From contig CAUYUJ010001373.1 in the NCBI GenBank assembly GCA_963575745.1, forward strand, positions 1 to 64,000: DNA of 64,000 nucleotides, in the 5' to 3' direction. This stretch comes from Prorocentrum cordatum (taxonomy: Eukaryota; Sar; Dinophyceae; Prorocentrales; Prorocentraceae). The notes beneath the pieces were generated by a model, which saw nothing but the letters and a program-made list of their open reading frames with translations, had not been told where the DNA came from and did not search any database. The stretch's first letter is position 1. Every line of letters begins with the position of its first letter. This document shows, piece after piece, positions 1-9,536 of the stretch. The position numbers were made by a program, and so were the translations under genes.

Positions 1-40
1 TCCTCCTCCTCCTCCTCCTCCTCCTCCTCCTCCTCCTCCT
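1..40. repeat. (CCT)n microsatellite at window edge
   Basis: Uninterrupted CCT triplets that continue beyond the left window edge. They are of the same class as the many CTC/CCT tracts elsewhere in the window. Confidence 0.95.
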
Positions 41-99
41 CCCCCACGGAGCAAAAGCGCTTTGGCCGTTTCGCCCATGGCCAGACGCTGAAGTACAGA

Positions 100-360
100 T
101 CAGAGCCGCTCCGACCTTGCCTGGGGCCTGCAAACGCAGCGCACTGCTGCAGCGAACTCGAGGCGGAGCAGCAGGACAGCTCCAAATTGATCCAATCCTT
201 CTGCCTCCGCCCTCCCGCGGGGCTGCGGCCAGCATCCCACGGTCTCGTCATTTCGCGGATTCTCCTGCCTCTCCACCGAGTCCTGGCTCGTCTGGCCTGC
301 AACGCCCGAGGTCAGGATCCCGCGGCCAGCCCGTTCGCGGTGTACCTCCAACTCCATCGT
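100..360 (-). CDS. possible coding exon, product unknown
   Basis: A minus-strand frame of 85 codons begins at an ATG and ends in TGA. Its composition is protein-like and non-repetitive, and it includes a Leu/Ala-rich stretch near the end. No family is recognised. The plus strand is also open over 187-423 with equally protein-like content, so the strand is not settled, and the frame may be open only because the DNA is GC-rich. Confidence 0.15.
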   Translation of the reverse strand, partial: TMELEVHRERAGRGILTSGVAGQTSQDSVERQENPRNDETVGCWPQPRGRAEAEGLDQFGAVLLLRLEFAAAVRCVCRPQARSERL

Positions 361-1239
361 GATTCGTTCGCCCTCTCCTTGGGTCGCCCGGGCCCTAGTA
401 TCTCAGTCCTACCAAGTGTGTAGCCACCACTTGCCTTGAGTGCAAAAGCGCGGATGACACCCTGAGTAGACTGGCCAGAGGCCGTTCGGAAAATGCTCGG
501 GCACTTGGGGGGATGAAGACTACCATGTTGCAACCCAAGATGCCAGTCGCCCAGCAAAGTGCTTAAGCAAGCGCCGAGCCAGTTCTCGACTTGCCTGCGG
601 CCCTTGATGGAAGAGCACAAGACATCACGTCGAGTCAGCTCCTGAGCCCAATCAAGCATACACTCTGCCAACGATCCGGAAAAGACACCCCCGAAACGTC
701 AGGCCAAGGTCCACCACCGTGCCGCGGGCACTTGGTGGAGTTCCCCTAGGTCCCTTCGAGTTCTCTCCAGGGCTGGACCTAAACGCTTTTGTTCGTATCG
801 TTGTCCGATATGCGTTCCCACTTATTCTGCCACTTTCCCTGGGCCTCTCCGCCAAGACGAAAGCAAAAAGAAGCCCGAAATCCAGCAAAACAACGTTTAG
901 GTCCGGCCCTGGTCCTCTCTGCCCTCGCGTATATGATACACCGTCAGAAGGTGCAAGTTTTGCGACGGGCATCCGACCACAGACTTTCAGGACTTCCAGA
1001 CGCCCCCGCGCGCTCGTGAGGATCCCCGCGCGAGCGACGAAAAGGAACGAGTCTTACGCGAGATCTGAGCATCTTCTCAGGATTGAGGGCTCAAGGTGAA
1101 ATCCATACGGGCTCTTGCACCTCGAAAATAAATCCGTCTTGTGATGCACCTTTGGCAGATTCAAGCCTCGAAAATCCATCGAAACGGCATTGCAGATTTC
1201 ACCCTTTGCCATCCACCCAAACACAATGCCCGGGAGATG
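361..1239. other. GC-rich single-copy stretch without a recognised gene
   Basis: No tandem repeat is evident here. Overlapping frames of about 75-125 codons are open on both strands (312-671 minus, 719-1099 plus), and none has a recognisable motif or a clear start. Confidence 0.4.
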
Positions 1240-1395
1240 GCATAGCGAGCTTACGCGGTGGCTTACGCAGGCCGCCAGCGCGGCATGCTACATTGGAGGC
1301 GAGGGCGCTCACGCGCGACCTTACGCGGGCAGCTTACGCGCCAGTGTCGGTGCAGACGATCCCGTTTCTGCGCGTCGCCCACGTGATCATCCCCG
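1240..1395 (+). repeat. TTACGC-rich dispersed repeat, copy 1
   Basis: The stretch carries GGCATAGCGA, repeated TTACGC hexamers and GCCAGCGCGGC. The same order of motifs recurs at 53861-54004, ending in a diverged CGTCGC(C/T)CAC segment. No clear inverted ends or target duplication were seen. Confidence 0.6.
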
Positions 1396-1448
1396 AGACA
1401 CCGGATGCGACCCTGGGGCCCAGACCGGCGACACCGTGTGTTTTTTCA

Positions 1449-1580
1449 CGACGTCGACCCCCGGAGGTCTGGACCCCTTCCACGAGACCGGCTCTTCATC
1501 CCGAGTCCTTCTTTGACGGCCCCGAGGCCCAGTAGGGGGCCTCCAGAGGCCGAAAATCGCGAAGAACCTCCCGTCGCGAT
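1449..1580 (+). repeat. dispersed repeat shared with 50.9 kb, copy 1
   Basis: CATCCCGAGTC, GACGG(C/T)CCCGAGGCCC and a following (A/G)AA(A/C)CCTCC(C/G) segment occur in the same order and spacing at 50921-51060. The copies are diverged, and the ends were not resolved. Confidence 0.5.
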
Positions 1581-1648
1581 TCCGTTCTCAGCGCGAGGGG
1601 GGTCCGGGGCGGGCTCCAGCAACCAACGTGCCCTCGGACGGTCTGGGA

Positions 1649-1981
1649 TTAGGTCGGGCCTGTCCCCCTACACGGGGATTTTGGACGAAAAATTAAAAAT
1701 ATTCAAAAAATGCTCAAAAGATGCCGCAAAATTCTCAAAAAATACTCCCAAAACTATTTTTTTACTGTTTTTGAGTTGGGGATGGTCAGACCCCCCTTTA
1801 ATAAAACGTGGTTTAGTGAAAACGACCTCGGGCCCAAACCTGGCGGGCGCACTGGAAAATGACGGCCGCGGCGCCCTCTGGAGAACCGAAAACGGACAAT
1901 TCACTAGTCGACGGGTCAGGGCAGGAGGTCTGTCCACCCCCGATGGAAGATTCCCCCTGTAGAGGGACAGGCCCGACGCAA
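1649..1981. mobile_element. short TIR element, TTAGGTCGGG family, copy 1
   Basis: The left end reads TTAGGTCGGGCCTGTCCCCC. The right end is its diverged inverse, closing in GGCCCGACGCAA. The flanks carry an exact 8-bp direct repeat, GTCTGGGA, at 1641-1648 and 1982-1989. The interior is AT-rich with no transposase frame, so this is a non-autonomous MITE-like element. It is longer than its relative at 3525-3682 because another element (1777-1943) sits inside it. An 8-bp target duplication is typical of hAT-type elements, but the superfamily is inference. Confidence 0.8.
1777..1943. mobile_element. nested short TIR element, GGGGATGG family, copy 1
   Basis: The ends TGGGGATGGTCAGACC and, inverted, TCGGGGGTGGACAGACC form TIRs of about 17 bp. 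The interior (AAAACGTGGTTTAGTGAAAA, then ACCGAAAACGGACAATTCAC) matches 24177-24348 closely. The sister host element at 3525-3682 lacks this segment at the matching position and so acts as an empty site. The target duplication is no longer clear. Confidence 0.75.
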
Positions 1982-1989
1982 GTCTGGGA

Positions 1990-2555
1990 GGCCCGCCCTG
2001 CAGCACCGCTCGGGGCCCTTCCGGAGGCCCCACCGTGGAGGCCCCGCCGGGGAGGGGGGGGGCAGCCCAAGAGGCCAGCGCTGAGGAGTGTCGGCGGCGA
2101 GCGAGGCGAGAGCGGAGCTAGGACCGTCCAACTGGATGCTCACAGCTGTCCTTCTTGGCTGCAAAAAAAATCGAAAGAACCTGCCGTCGTGCTTCTGCGC
2201 ATGCCTCGCCGAGGGTCTTCGGCGGGAGGCATCCATGCCTGAAGCTCGGGTCCCTCCTGCCCCCGCCCTGGCAAGGACCCGGGCCGGGGCCGAGGAGGAG
2301 CAGCGCGCGGCACGCCGAGCCGAGCCGCTGCGCCCCGTCCGCGGTCTCCAGACCTCGCGATGTGTCATGGACTCCGCACAAAACGCGCCGCACCCAGGAG
2401 AAGGCCTCCTCGGTGCGGGTCCAAGAAGTAGATGCGCCACCACCGCCTCCGTTCCTGCTCCCTCCTCCATGGCCTCCTCTTCCTCCGCCTCTTTCCTGGG
2501 GGAGGGAGGGGGTGAGAAAGGTGGTGGTGGTGGTGAATACGCTTGGGCCCCGTAC
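1990..2555. other. GC-rich single-copy stretch
   Basis: No tandem or dispersed copy was noticed. Frames are open on both strands (1916-2593 minus, 2088-2855 plus) but the composition is Ala/Arg/Pro-rich and no motif is visible. I see no supportable gene. Confidence 0.35.
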
Positions 2556-2790
2556 TCAGAAGGCGGAGGGGCTTCTCGGAAGCCCTCGCACATTCTGAGA
2601 AAGCCGAGCTACGACCCAAAAACCACCAGGTGTCCGAGAAGAAGAAGGCCCTCTCGGGAGGCGGCGTGGCTTCTCGGAAGGCCTCCGGCCTTCGGAGAGG
2701 TTGTCTGCGTCTTCGGGGAAGGCTTAGGAAACTGCTCAGAAGGCTGCGGGACTTCCGGATATTCTGAGAAGGCCCGCCCCTTCGCACTTC
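2556..2790. repeat. degenerate GCTTCTCGGAAGGC motif cluster
   Basis: Variants of GGCTTCTCGGAAGGCC and its inverse (TTCTGAGAAGGCC) recur about every 25-40 bp. A related motif appears near 10830-10860. The motif is itself nearly palindromic around TTC..GAA. Confidence 0.5.
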
Positions 2791-2879
2791 CCCCTGGGCT
2801 CGCCGCCGAGATGAGCTTCTCCATGATGGCTGCATTCTCGTCTCTTCGGTCTTAGCAACGTACGAGACGGCCCATGAGG

Positions 2880-3175
2880 CTCCCAGGACCGCCCCCCGAG
2901 GCTCATAAGGAGGGCAGAGGCCCCCATGGCGCCTCAGAGAGGGGCTCGACAAGAACGATGAACCCTGATGTGCCAAACACGGTCCCCAGAGAAATTTCCG
3001 AGACGGCCAAGAGGGGCCCGACACGGCCCGACATGGCCACGCCACGGGAGGGCCCCCGGACGACCCCGGAGATCCCACAGAGGCCCGCAAGACGGTCCGC
3101 GAGAGCCCACCAGCGGCTCCCAAAAGACCGCGAGAGGCCTCCGAGAGCTCTCCGGTCCACGACCCCAGCACGGTG
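2880..3175. repeat. degenerate CGAGA(C/G)GGCCC minisatellite
   Basis: A loose 12-20 bp periodicity of CCCGAGAGGCC and GACACGGCCC words. It resembles the CCAAGAGGCCC arrays at 26.4-27.9, 29.7-30.0, 61.4-61.9 and 63.1-63.8 kb. Confidence 0.5.
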
Positions 3176-3194
3176 GTGAGTGTGCCTGGGAGCC

Positions 3195-3340
3195 GCCCTC
3201 CTCCTCCCCCTCCTCCTGCTCCTCCTCCTCCCTCCTCCTCCTCATCCCCCTCCTCCTCCTCCTCCTCCTCCTTGTCCTCCTCCTCCTCCTCCTCCTCCTC
3301 CTCCTCCTCCTCCTCCTCCTCCTCCTCCTCCTCCTCCTGA
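3195..3340. repeat. (CTC)n tract
   Basis: Imperfect CTC triplets in constant phase. The long minus-strand frame across it (2365-3495) is poly-Glu/Arg from the repeat and is not treated as a gene. Confidence 0.95.
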
Positions 3341-3524
3341 GCCACCAGGTAAGGACGTATGAAGTCGCTTGACGAAGCGTGGGTCTGGGAGACACCCGTG
3401 CGGGCCCCGCGTTCGGGAGGCGGGCGCACGGCTCCGAGGGCCCGGGGTGCGGCGGGGCACCTCGTGGGCACCGTGCCGAGTGCAGCGCGTCGCACGGAGA
3501 GACTGCAAAGAAGCCAGTCCAGTC

Positions 3525-3682
3525 TTAGGTCGGGCCTGTCCCCCTACAGGCGGGTTTGGACGCAGAATAAAAATACTCAAAACATATTCAGAAGATGCTC
3601 ACAAATACTCCAAAAAAAATCCCCGCACTATTTTTTGACTATTTCTGAATATTCCCCCTGTAGAGAGACAGACCCGACTTAA
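3525..3682. mobile_element. short TIR element, TTAGGTCGGG family, copy 2
   Basis: A 158-bp element with ends TTAGGTCGGGCCTGTCCCCC and, inverted, TTAAGTCGGGTCTGTCTCTC. It is flanked by an exact 8-bp direct repeat, GTCCAGTC, at 3517-3524 and 3683-3690. Its AT-rich interior matches 1649-1981 but lacks the nested GGGGATGG-family insertion. It has no coding capacity. Confidence 0.85.
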
Positions 3683-3690
3683 GTCCAGTC

Positions 3691-3891
3691 CACAAGAGAC
3701 CTTCCACAAGAAACCCAACCCTGAGACTCCAGGACGTCCATTGATTTCTGGTGTGGGAACGTCGCGCTTTCCATGGCAAAACCATCGAAACCCAGGAAAC
3801 CCAGGGCACCCTGGAGGCAAGCAGGGCGTTTCTTGGCATGGGCCTCCACTGAATGGTGCGCCAGTAATGGAACCAGAGACTCTTGCCAGAC
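3691..3891. other. single-copy spacer
   Basis: Non-repetitive sequence between two short TIR elements. Minus-strand frames run through it (3679-4218) with no recognisable motif. Confidence 0.4.
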
Positions 3892-4054
3892 AAGCCGTTC
3901 GGAAGAAGTAAGTAAGAACATGCAGTAGGAGGGCGGATAAAGTAGACTGGGCTCAGACCCTCCCAGAGAACAACACGGCGCATCAAAACCATGCCTGGAA
4001 GTAGATTGAGATCTGGGCATCCAGACATAAATACCTACCTTCAACGACCGGCGT
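3892..4054. mobile_element. short TIR element, ACGCCGGTCG family, copy with decayed left end
   Basis: Similar along most of its length to 12607-12786: GGAAGAAGT, the repeated GAAGTAGATTG and GGGCATCC, then a right end ACGACCGGCGT followed by GTAC. The left end (AAGCCGTTCGG) has drifted and the left target copy is not intact. Confidence 0.65.
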
Positions 4055-4211
4055 GTACGCCCACACCGATCGTTGCCAGGCTCATGCTGAGCTGAAAAGA
4101 AGCAGGGGAGGCGAGGGCGAGGGCCAAGGATCCATGTGTATGCTCTCCTGGCTTGGGGAGGAGGGCGTCTACACCGACATGTGGGCCCGGGATCGGCCTG
4201 GCCAAGACGTC

Positions 4212-4412
4212 GCTGCACCGGCCCTGCAGACGTGCTGCAGCGGATTTCTGCGTGGAGTTCTGCGTGGCGAGCGAAAAACGGAGTGAATTTCGCGTGGGTT
4301 CTCTTCGGCCTTCATTCCTGGCAAAAAAATCCGCACGAAATTCACCTCGAAATCCAGAACGAAATTCTCCGATCGTTTTCCGAACGATATCCGCTCTTCG
4401 ATGTTGGCGCCA
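4212..4412 (+). repeat. dispersed repeat with internal hairpin, copy 1
   Basis: Shared with 51457-51646. It contains GAGTGAATTTCGCGTGG and, about 40 bp on, the near-inverse CCGCACGAAATTCACCTC, so a single strand could fold into a 17-19 bp stem. After it come GAACGAAATTCTCC and CCGAACGA(A/T)ATCCGCTC. Copy 1 has about 30 extra bases near its left side. Confidence 0.65.
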
Positions 4413-4429
4413 TGCAAGATGGATGGTGA

Positions 4430-4610
4430 ACGTTTTCTTGTTCGGCGTTTCGACATTGGGCAGAAGGGGGGGGGACTGACACGGCCTGCCCCGGTGGCCT
4501 GCGACCTGCTGACGCTGAGCCCTTAGCGCACTGGCTCCCCCCCCCCCGCATCACCTCGGCCGACAGGCTGCGCCCCTGCGCCCTCGCTGAAAAGACTCGA
4601 CGCCCGCCTT
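4430..4610. other. GC-rich spacer with homopolymer C/G runs
   Basis: Includes G and C homopolymers near 4468 and 4541. No gene or dispersed copy was noticed. Confidence 0.4.
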
Positions 4611-4611
4611 C

Positions 4612-4895
4612 CCTCTGTGGATGCCCCCTGTGGCAACCCGCAGGAATGGGGGGATGCGGCGATGCGAACGGGAAGGGGACCCGCGGCGAAAGGAACCCGC
4701 ATGGGGCCCAGTCACACGCCCTGAGTGGGTGCCCCTGTGGCAACACGCAGGAATAGGGGGATGCGACGATGCGAAAGGGAAAGGGACCCGCGGCGAAAGG
4801 AACCCGCAGGAACCCGGTCGCGTGTCCTCAGTGGATGCCCCTGTGGTGGCACACAAGAACGGGGGGATGGAGCGATACGAACAGGAACTGGGGAG
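4612..4895. repeat. tandem repeat, about 115-117 bp unit
   Basis: Two full units and a partial third. Each holds GTGGATGCCCCTGTGGCA, AGGAATGGGGGGATGCG, GACCCGCGGCGAAAGGAACC and a CAGT/GTC(A/G)C(A/G) segment. Copies differ by scattered substitutions. Confidence 0.75.
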
Positions 4896-5046
4896 ACAAA
4901 AAGGTACCGATACCGCTACTCCCCGGACCTCTCCCGGGGTGCGCTCTGACCTGGGTTTCGAGGCAATTCCAGCGGTGGCAACGAGGGCCTCCGAGGAGGC
5001 CCCAAAGGGGGGAAAACGGGCGAAGGGCAGAGGTATGGGTACCTCC
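4896..5046 (+). repeat. dispersed repeat shared with 12.46-12.6 kb (uninserted copy)
   Basis: GGTACCGATACCGCTAC, GGGGTGCG(C/T)TCTG, AATCCAGCGGTGGCAACGAG and GGTATGGGTAC also occur in order at 12460-12606. At the final GTAC this copy runs on uninterrupted, while the 12.6-kb copy carries a 180-bp element. It is therefore the empty-site reference. Confidence 0.75.
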
Positions 5047-5584
5047 TCCTCCTCGGGGGAACGGGACCCGCGGCGCAAAGAGCCCGCAGGAGCCCCTGCA
5101 GCGCGTGCGCCCGGGGGCGGCACTCCGGGCGCGCCACGGTGCTCCAAGGCCCCGCGAGCCGGAGGGCGGCGGCAGGGCGGCGGCAGGGAGAGCGGCGAGG
5201 CAGGATCGGAGGGGCTGGAGAGTACAGCACAGCCACGCCCAAGGTCGCACCTGCAGCCAATCGTTCGCTGGTCCTCCCTCGGTGCGCGACGGCCACGGCG
5301 CGGAGCGCTCGGCCGAGTCGTCCGAGAGGGCTGCCCGCCCCGATCCAGAGGCACCGCCCCCGCGCTTGGAGTGAGGGGCAGCGCGACGGTCAGGAACGTT
5401 TGCTCAGCGTGTCGCCACGGCGGCAACGAGTAGCGTGTGGCTCCGCTCCGCGGGGCGGGCAGCTAGGAAAAACTCAGGACGTTGACGCTTGGGGACTGGG
5501 ACGCGGAAAGCCTTTCGCGCCGAAGCGTGGTGGGCCAGAGCCCGCGGCGCGACACGCGAAACCGAAGGTCCTGACCGTGGGACC
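5047..5584. other. GC-rich single-copy stretch
   Basis: No repeat structure apart from short runs. Frames are open on both strands (4551-5426 minus, 5139-5669 plus). No motif supports a gene. Confidence 0.35.
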
Positions 5585-5761
5585 AGCTCGGGGGGGGGGG
5601 GGGGGGGGGCAAACATCGACCTGGAATCGGCGACACATTGCCGATAGATCGGGGATAGGCCGTCGGTAGCGAATCCGCACGTGCCTGGGCGGGGTGGTGT
5701 CATCGGGCCCCTGTCGGCGATGAACGGGCGATCGGGGGTCGATGCATCCCCCCCTGAGCCT
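5585..5761. mobile_element. short TIR element, GCTCAG family, copy a
   Basis: Left end AGCTCGGGGG with an expanded G run; right end CCCCCCTGAGCCT, so the ends read as inverted AGGCTCAGGGGG. The interior shares AATCGGCGACACATTGCC, GCGAATCCGCACG, GGGCCCCTGTCGGCGATG and GGGGGTCGATGCATCC with 49664-49828, and part of it with 7381-7547. No target duplication was resolved. Confidence 0.65.
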
Positions 5762-6004
5762 GTGCCCACTTCGCATTGCCCCCTGATGTGGCCACCCAGC
5801 AGGGCGACCCCCAGGCAGTGCCAAGGCAGGGCGCCACTTCCTCAACACTTCCCAGGCCTCCAAGAAAGACCCTGACCGCCCAAAAACCTCCCCGAGCGTA
5901 GATCCTGGAACCTCGATCCTCAGGAAGATCTACGGGACCTAACTTCGCGCTTCGCACCCTTGTGGTGGCCTTCGCAACCATCATCAATCCTCCTCCTTCC
6001 CCCT
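5762..6004. other. single-copy spacer
   Basis: No repeat or supportable gene was noticed between the TIR element and the CAT/CAG array. Confidence 0.4.
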
Positions 6005-6208
6005 TAGCATCATCATCATCAGCAGCATCATCATCAGCAGCATCAGCAGCATCAGCAGCATCAGCAGCATCAGCATCAGCATCAGCATCAGAATAATCAT
6101 CATCATCATCATCATCATCAGCAGCAGCATCAGCATCATCATCAGCATTATCATCAGCAGCATCAACATCAGCGTCATCATCATCGTTATCATCATCACC
6201 ATCATCAC

Positions 6209-6271
<63 letters not shown>

Positions 6272-6300
6272 TATCATCATCATTATCATGCTCATGCTCG
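6005..6300. repeat. CAT/CAG triplet array
   Basis: About 295 bp of CAT with interspersed CAG, keeping triplet phase throughout. Frames across it are His, Met or Asp/Ala homopolymers and are not evidence for a gene. Confidence 0.95.
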
Positions 6301-6478
6301 TCCTCATGCTCATCCTCGTCCTCATCCTCGCCCTACTTTCGCCACCGCGCCCGCCCCGCACTTCCAGGCAGCGCCCCCCCCACGGGGCACAACATGCTCG
6401 GGCCGTTGCTCTGGTCCGGGTACCAAATCTGCCGGTAGACCAAGTACCAAAACCTGAGTGTACCGTCGACAGAGGGGA

Positions 6479-6530
6479 AGGAGGAGGAGGAACAGAAAGC
6501 GGAGGAGGAGGAGGAGGAGGAGGAGAATAA
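6479..6530. repeat. (GAG)n tract
   Basis: Imperfect GAG triplets next to the inverted repeat block that follows. Confidence 0.9.
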
Positions 6531-6547
6531 GGAGCAGTGCAAACCAA

Positions 6548-6930
6548 AGACGCGTCAACGATGTTGCAATGAGCCACTCTCCAAGCTCCTCCTCACAGGT
6601 CCCTGAAAGAGTTGATCTTCATTGCGCGAAGTGCCTCATCTGAAGACAGCCGTACGAGAATACCCAGTCGTGCCAAAACACCGTTCCTGGGACTTCAGCG
6701 CCACGAATCAACTCCTTGCTGCGCCCTGACAATCCTAAATCGCGCCAGAAAGCCGTTCCAGGGACTTCAATACCGCGGATTCACGTGACCGGTGGGTCGT
6801 GATAGTCCTAGGTCGTGCCAGGACGTTGCTCCCGGGACTTCCGACCGCGAAGCATCGCGACTGATGCGTCCGGACAATCCTAGACCGTGCCAAGACACAC
6901 CTCCTGAACCGTGCCAAGACACACCTCCTG
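6548..6930 (-). repeat. inverted copy of the right part of the 20.3-22.9 kb block, with 75-bp units
   Basis: Read on the minus strand, this matches the right side of the blocks ending at 21463 and 22845. It has several units of about 75-85 bp built from GATTGTC, CGTGGCGTTGAAGTCC and GGCGTTTTGGCACGA, then the AACATCGTTGA end, and it also abuts a purine tract. Units are diverged. Confidence 0.65.
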
Positions 6931-7012
6931 ATGGAGGGCGGTTCCTATTCACATGATGCCTCTTTCCTGAGACTCTGTCAACCTTACCACACTTCAAAAA
7001 GGCACGGATGCT

Positions 7013-7262
7013 TTTCGCCAGGGTTGGCTTTCGCCGGGCTTCGTTCCGCAAGGCTTCGTTTCGCCGGGCTTCGTTTCGCCCGGGTTGGCTTTCGCCTGGG
7101 TTGGCTTTCGCCGAGGGTTGGCTTTCGCTGGGGGTTGGCTTTCGCCGGGGTTGGCTTTCGCCGGGTTGGCTTTCGCCGGGTTGGCTTTCGCCAGGGTTGG
7201 CTTTCGCCGGGGTTGGCTTTCGCCAGGGTTGGCTTTCGACGGGGTTGGCTTTCGCCGGGGCC
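7013..7262 (+). repeat. 16-bp minisatellite, left arm (GGTTGGCTTTCGCCGG)
   Basis: About 15 units of GGTTGGCTTTCGCCGG. Variant units with CTTCGTTTCGCC are concentrated at the outer (left) end. The same repeat in opposite orientation occupies 9537-9812, with its variant units also at the outer end. Confidence 0.9.
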
Positions 7263-7380
7263 GGGCGGGGAGCAGGCGCCGTCGCCGCTGGCGTGGCCGT
7301 CGCCGCCGCCGTCGTGACCCCCGGGAGCCCTTGAGGCGCGCCGCTTGCCCAGGCGAAAGGGGCGAATAGACGTGGTGGGG

Positions 7381-7547
7381 GGCTCAGGGAGGTGCTGGAT
7401 GCTCCAGAATAATTGACACATCGCCGACAGGTTGGCGATAAGCCCCCAGACAGGGAAGCCGCGCGTTCCTGGAAGGGGCGGGGCGCTCTGGCGCCAATCG
7501 GCGATGAATGGGTGATGGGGTATCTATGTCTCCTGTCCCCTCTGAGC
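7381..7547. mobile_element. short TIR element, GCTCAG family, copy b
   Basis: Ends GGCTCAGGGAGG and, inverted, TTGCTCAGAGGGG. The interior keeps ACACATCGCCGA(C/T)AG, GGCGATAAGCCC and AATCGGCGATGAA(T/C)GGG, seen also in the copies at 5.6 and 49.7 kb. It is the most diverged of the three. Confidence 0.6.
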
Positions 7548-7809
7548 AATTTCTCTGTTTCTCTTCGCCCCCGGAAGCGGCCAGCGGTCGTGGTGGCGGT
7601 CGCAGCTGGTGGGGGCATTGGCGGTGGTAGTGGAAGCTGTGGCGGAAGGGGGCGCGCCGATACCTCCGACGCCCGGGAAAAACAAAATGGTAGGTTTTTG
7701 AGGGACGTGGTCGGCCGCAGGGAGGCCAGGACGGCCCTAGGACGCGCCACGATAAACCTGTCCTTGGGAACCATTGCGGACCCGAGGGAGCCGCCGGCGT
7801 AAATAAATC
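7548..7809. other. single-copy spacer
   Basis: GC-rich, with a short run of GGCGGTGGTAGTGGAAGC-type words near 7600-7650. No gene is supported. Confidence 0.35.
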
Positions 7810-9092
7810 CAGGGACCTAACGGGCTGGTCGGGGCGGGCGGGACACTAAAGTGTGAGGGCGCACTCGACTGAGCACGCATGGGCCCACGCGTGAACCCTA
7901 ACGGGCGGGTCCGGTCGGGCGGGGGGACCCTAACGGGCGGTCCGGGTCGTGTCGGGCCGCGCGGACCCTAACGGGCGGGTCGGGTCGGGCGGGCGGGGGC
8001 ACTGAAGTGTGGGTCACGCCTGAGCGACACGCGTGAACCCTAACAGGCGGGTCGGGTGGGGCAGGCGGTCCCTAACGGGCGGGACGGGTCGGCGGACCCT
8101 AACGGGCGGGTCGGGTCGGGTCGGGCGGGACACTAAAGTGTGGGGGCGCGCTCGAGTGGGCACGCGTGAACCCTAACGGGCTGGTCCGGTCGGGCGGGCA
8201 GACCCTAAGGGGCGGGACGGGTCGGGTCGGTCGGGTGGACCCTAACACGCGGGTCCGGTCGGGCGGGCGGACCACACAAGGCGGGACGGCTCGGGTCGGG
8301 TCGGGCGGACCCTAACGGGCGGGTCGGGTCGGGCGGGGGGGGCACTAAAAATGTGGGGCGCGCTCGAGTGAGCACGCGTGAACCCTAACGGGCGGGTCGG
8401 GTCGGGCGGGCGGACCCTAACGGGCGGGGCGGATCGGGTCGGGTCGTGCAAACCCTAATAGGCGGGTCGGGTCGGGCGGGCGGGACACTGGAGTGTGGGG
8501 CACGCCAGAGCGAGCACGCATGAACCCTAACGGGCGGGTCGGGTCGGGCGGGCGGACCCTAACCGGCGGGACGGGTCCGGTCGGGCCGCGCGGACCCTAA
8601 CGGGCGGGTCGGGTCGGGCGGGCGGGACACTAAAGTGTGGGGCGCGCCCGAGTGGGCACGCGTGAACCCTAACGGGCGGGTCGGGTCGGGCGGGCGGACC
8701 CTAACGGGCGGGGCGGGTCTGGTGGGGTCGGGCGGACCGCTGGAGCAGGCACGCGTGAACTTCAACGGGCAGGTCGGATCGGGTCGGGCGGACCCTGACA
8801 GGCGGGATGGGTCGGGTCGGGTCGGGCGGACCCTAACCGGCGGGTCGGGTCGGGCGGGCGGGACACTAAAGTGTGGGGCGCGCTCGAGTGGGCACGCGTG
8901 AACCCTAACGGGCGGGTCTGGTCGGGCGGGCGGACCCAAACGGCCGGGACTGGTCGGGTCGGGCCGCGCGGACCCTATCACGCGGGTCGGGTCGGGCCGG
9001 CGGGGCAATAAAGTGTGGGTGGGGCGCGTTCGACTCAGCACGCGCGAACTCGAACGGGCGGGTCGGGTCGGGCGGGCGGACCCTGGCGGGCG
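7810..9092. repeat. telomere-like CCCTAACGGGCGGG satellite
   Basis: A 1.28-kb array of 30-35 bp subunits starting ACCCTAACGGGCGGG and continuing TCGGGTCGGGCGGGCGG. A higher-order period of about 142 bp is marked by GTGAACCCTAAC and by GGACACTAAAGTGTGGG followed by GCGCTCGAGTGGGCACGCG. The G3N1-2 spacing makes it a dense potential quadruplex region. CCCTAA resembles telomeric repeats, but no perfect telomere tract is present, so it is interstitial. Weak relatives lie at 46364-46430 and 49018-49105. Confidence 0.9.
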
Positions 9093-9237
9093 GGACCACT
9101 ACGACGACAACGACCACGACGAGGACGACGGCAACAACGGCGACCAGGAGGACGACGACGACAGCGACAACGGCGAGTACGGCGACGACGACAACGGCTA
9201 AGACAACGACGACCACCACCACCACGACAATATCACA

Positions 9238-9324
<87 letters not shown>

Positions 9325-9400
9325 CCGACGACGACGAGGACGACGACAACGACGACGACTACGACAACGGGGAGGACGACGACTACTACGACGACGACTC
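9093..9400. repeat. GAC triplet array
   Basis: GAC with occasional AAC, GAG and GGC triplets in constant phase, directly following the telomere-like satellite. Confidence 0.95.
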
Positions 9401-9536
9401 CCCGTCCTCCCGTTCCCCTCCTGGTCGCCCTCCTCCGTTCCCCTCGCGGTCTTGCCTTTCCTGTCCTCCTCCGGCCCACGGCCCTCTCCCAGGATCCATG
9501 CCCGTCGCCCGCGCTCCTGATGGACGCCGAAACCCA

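Noticed and set aside
1649-1981. The TTAGG element as a perfectly spliced introner using TTAG/GTCGGG and CAAG
   Set aside because: Such splicing would leave 11 extra bases, including a TAG, and would not restore the target sequence. No adjoining coding frame is clear.
7810-9092. True telomere or chromosome end
   Set aside because: The CCCTAA words are embedded in longer GC-rich units and sequence continues on both sides; there is no uninterrupted telomere tract.
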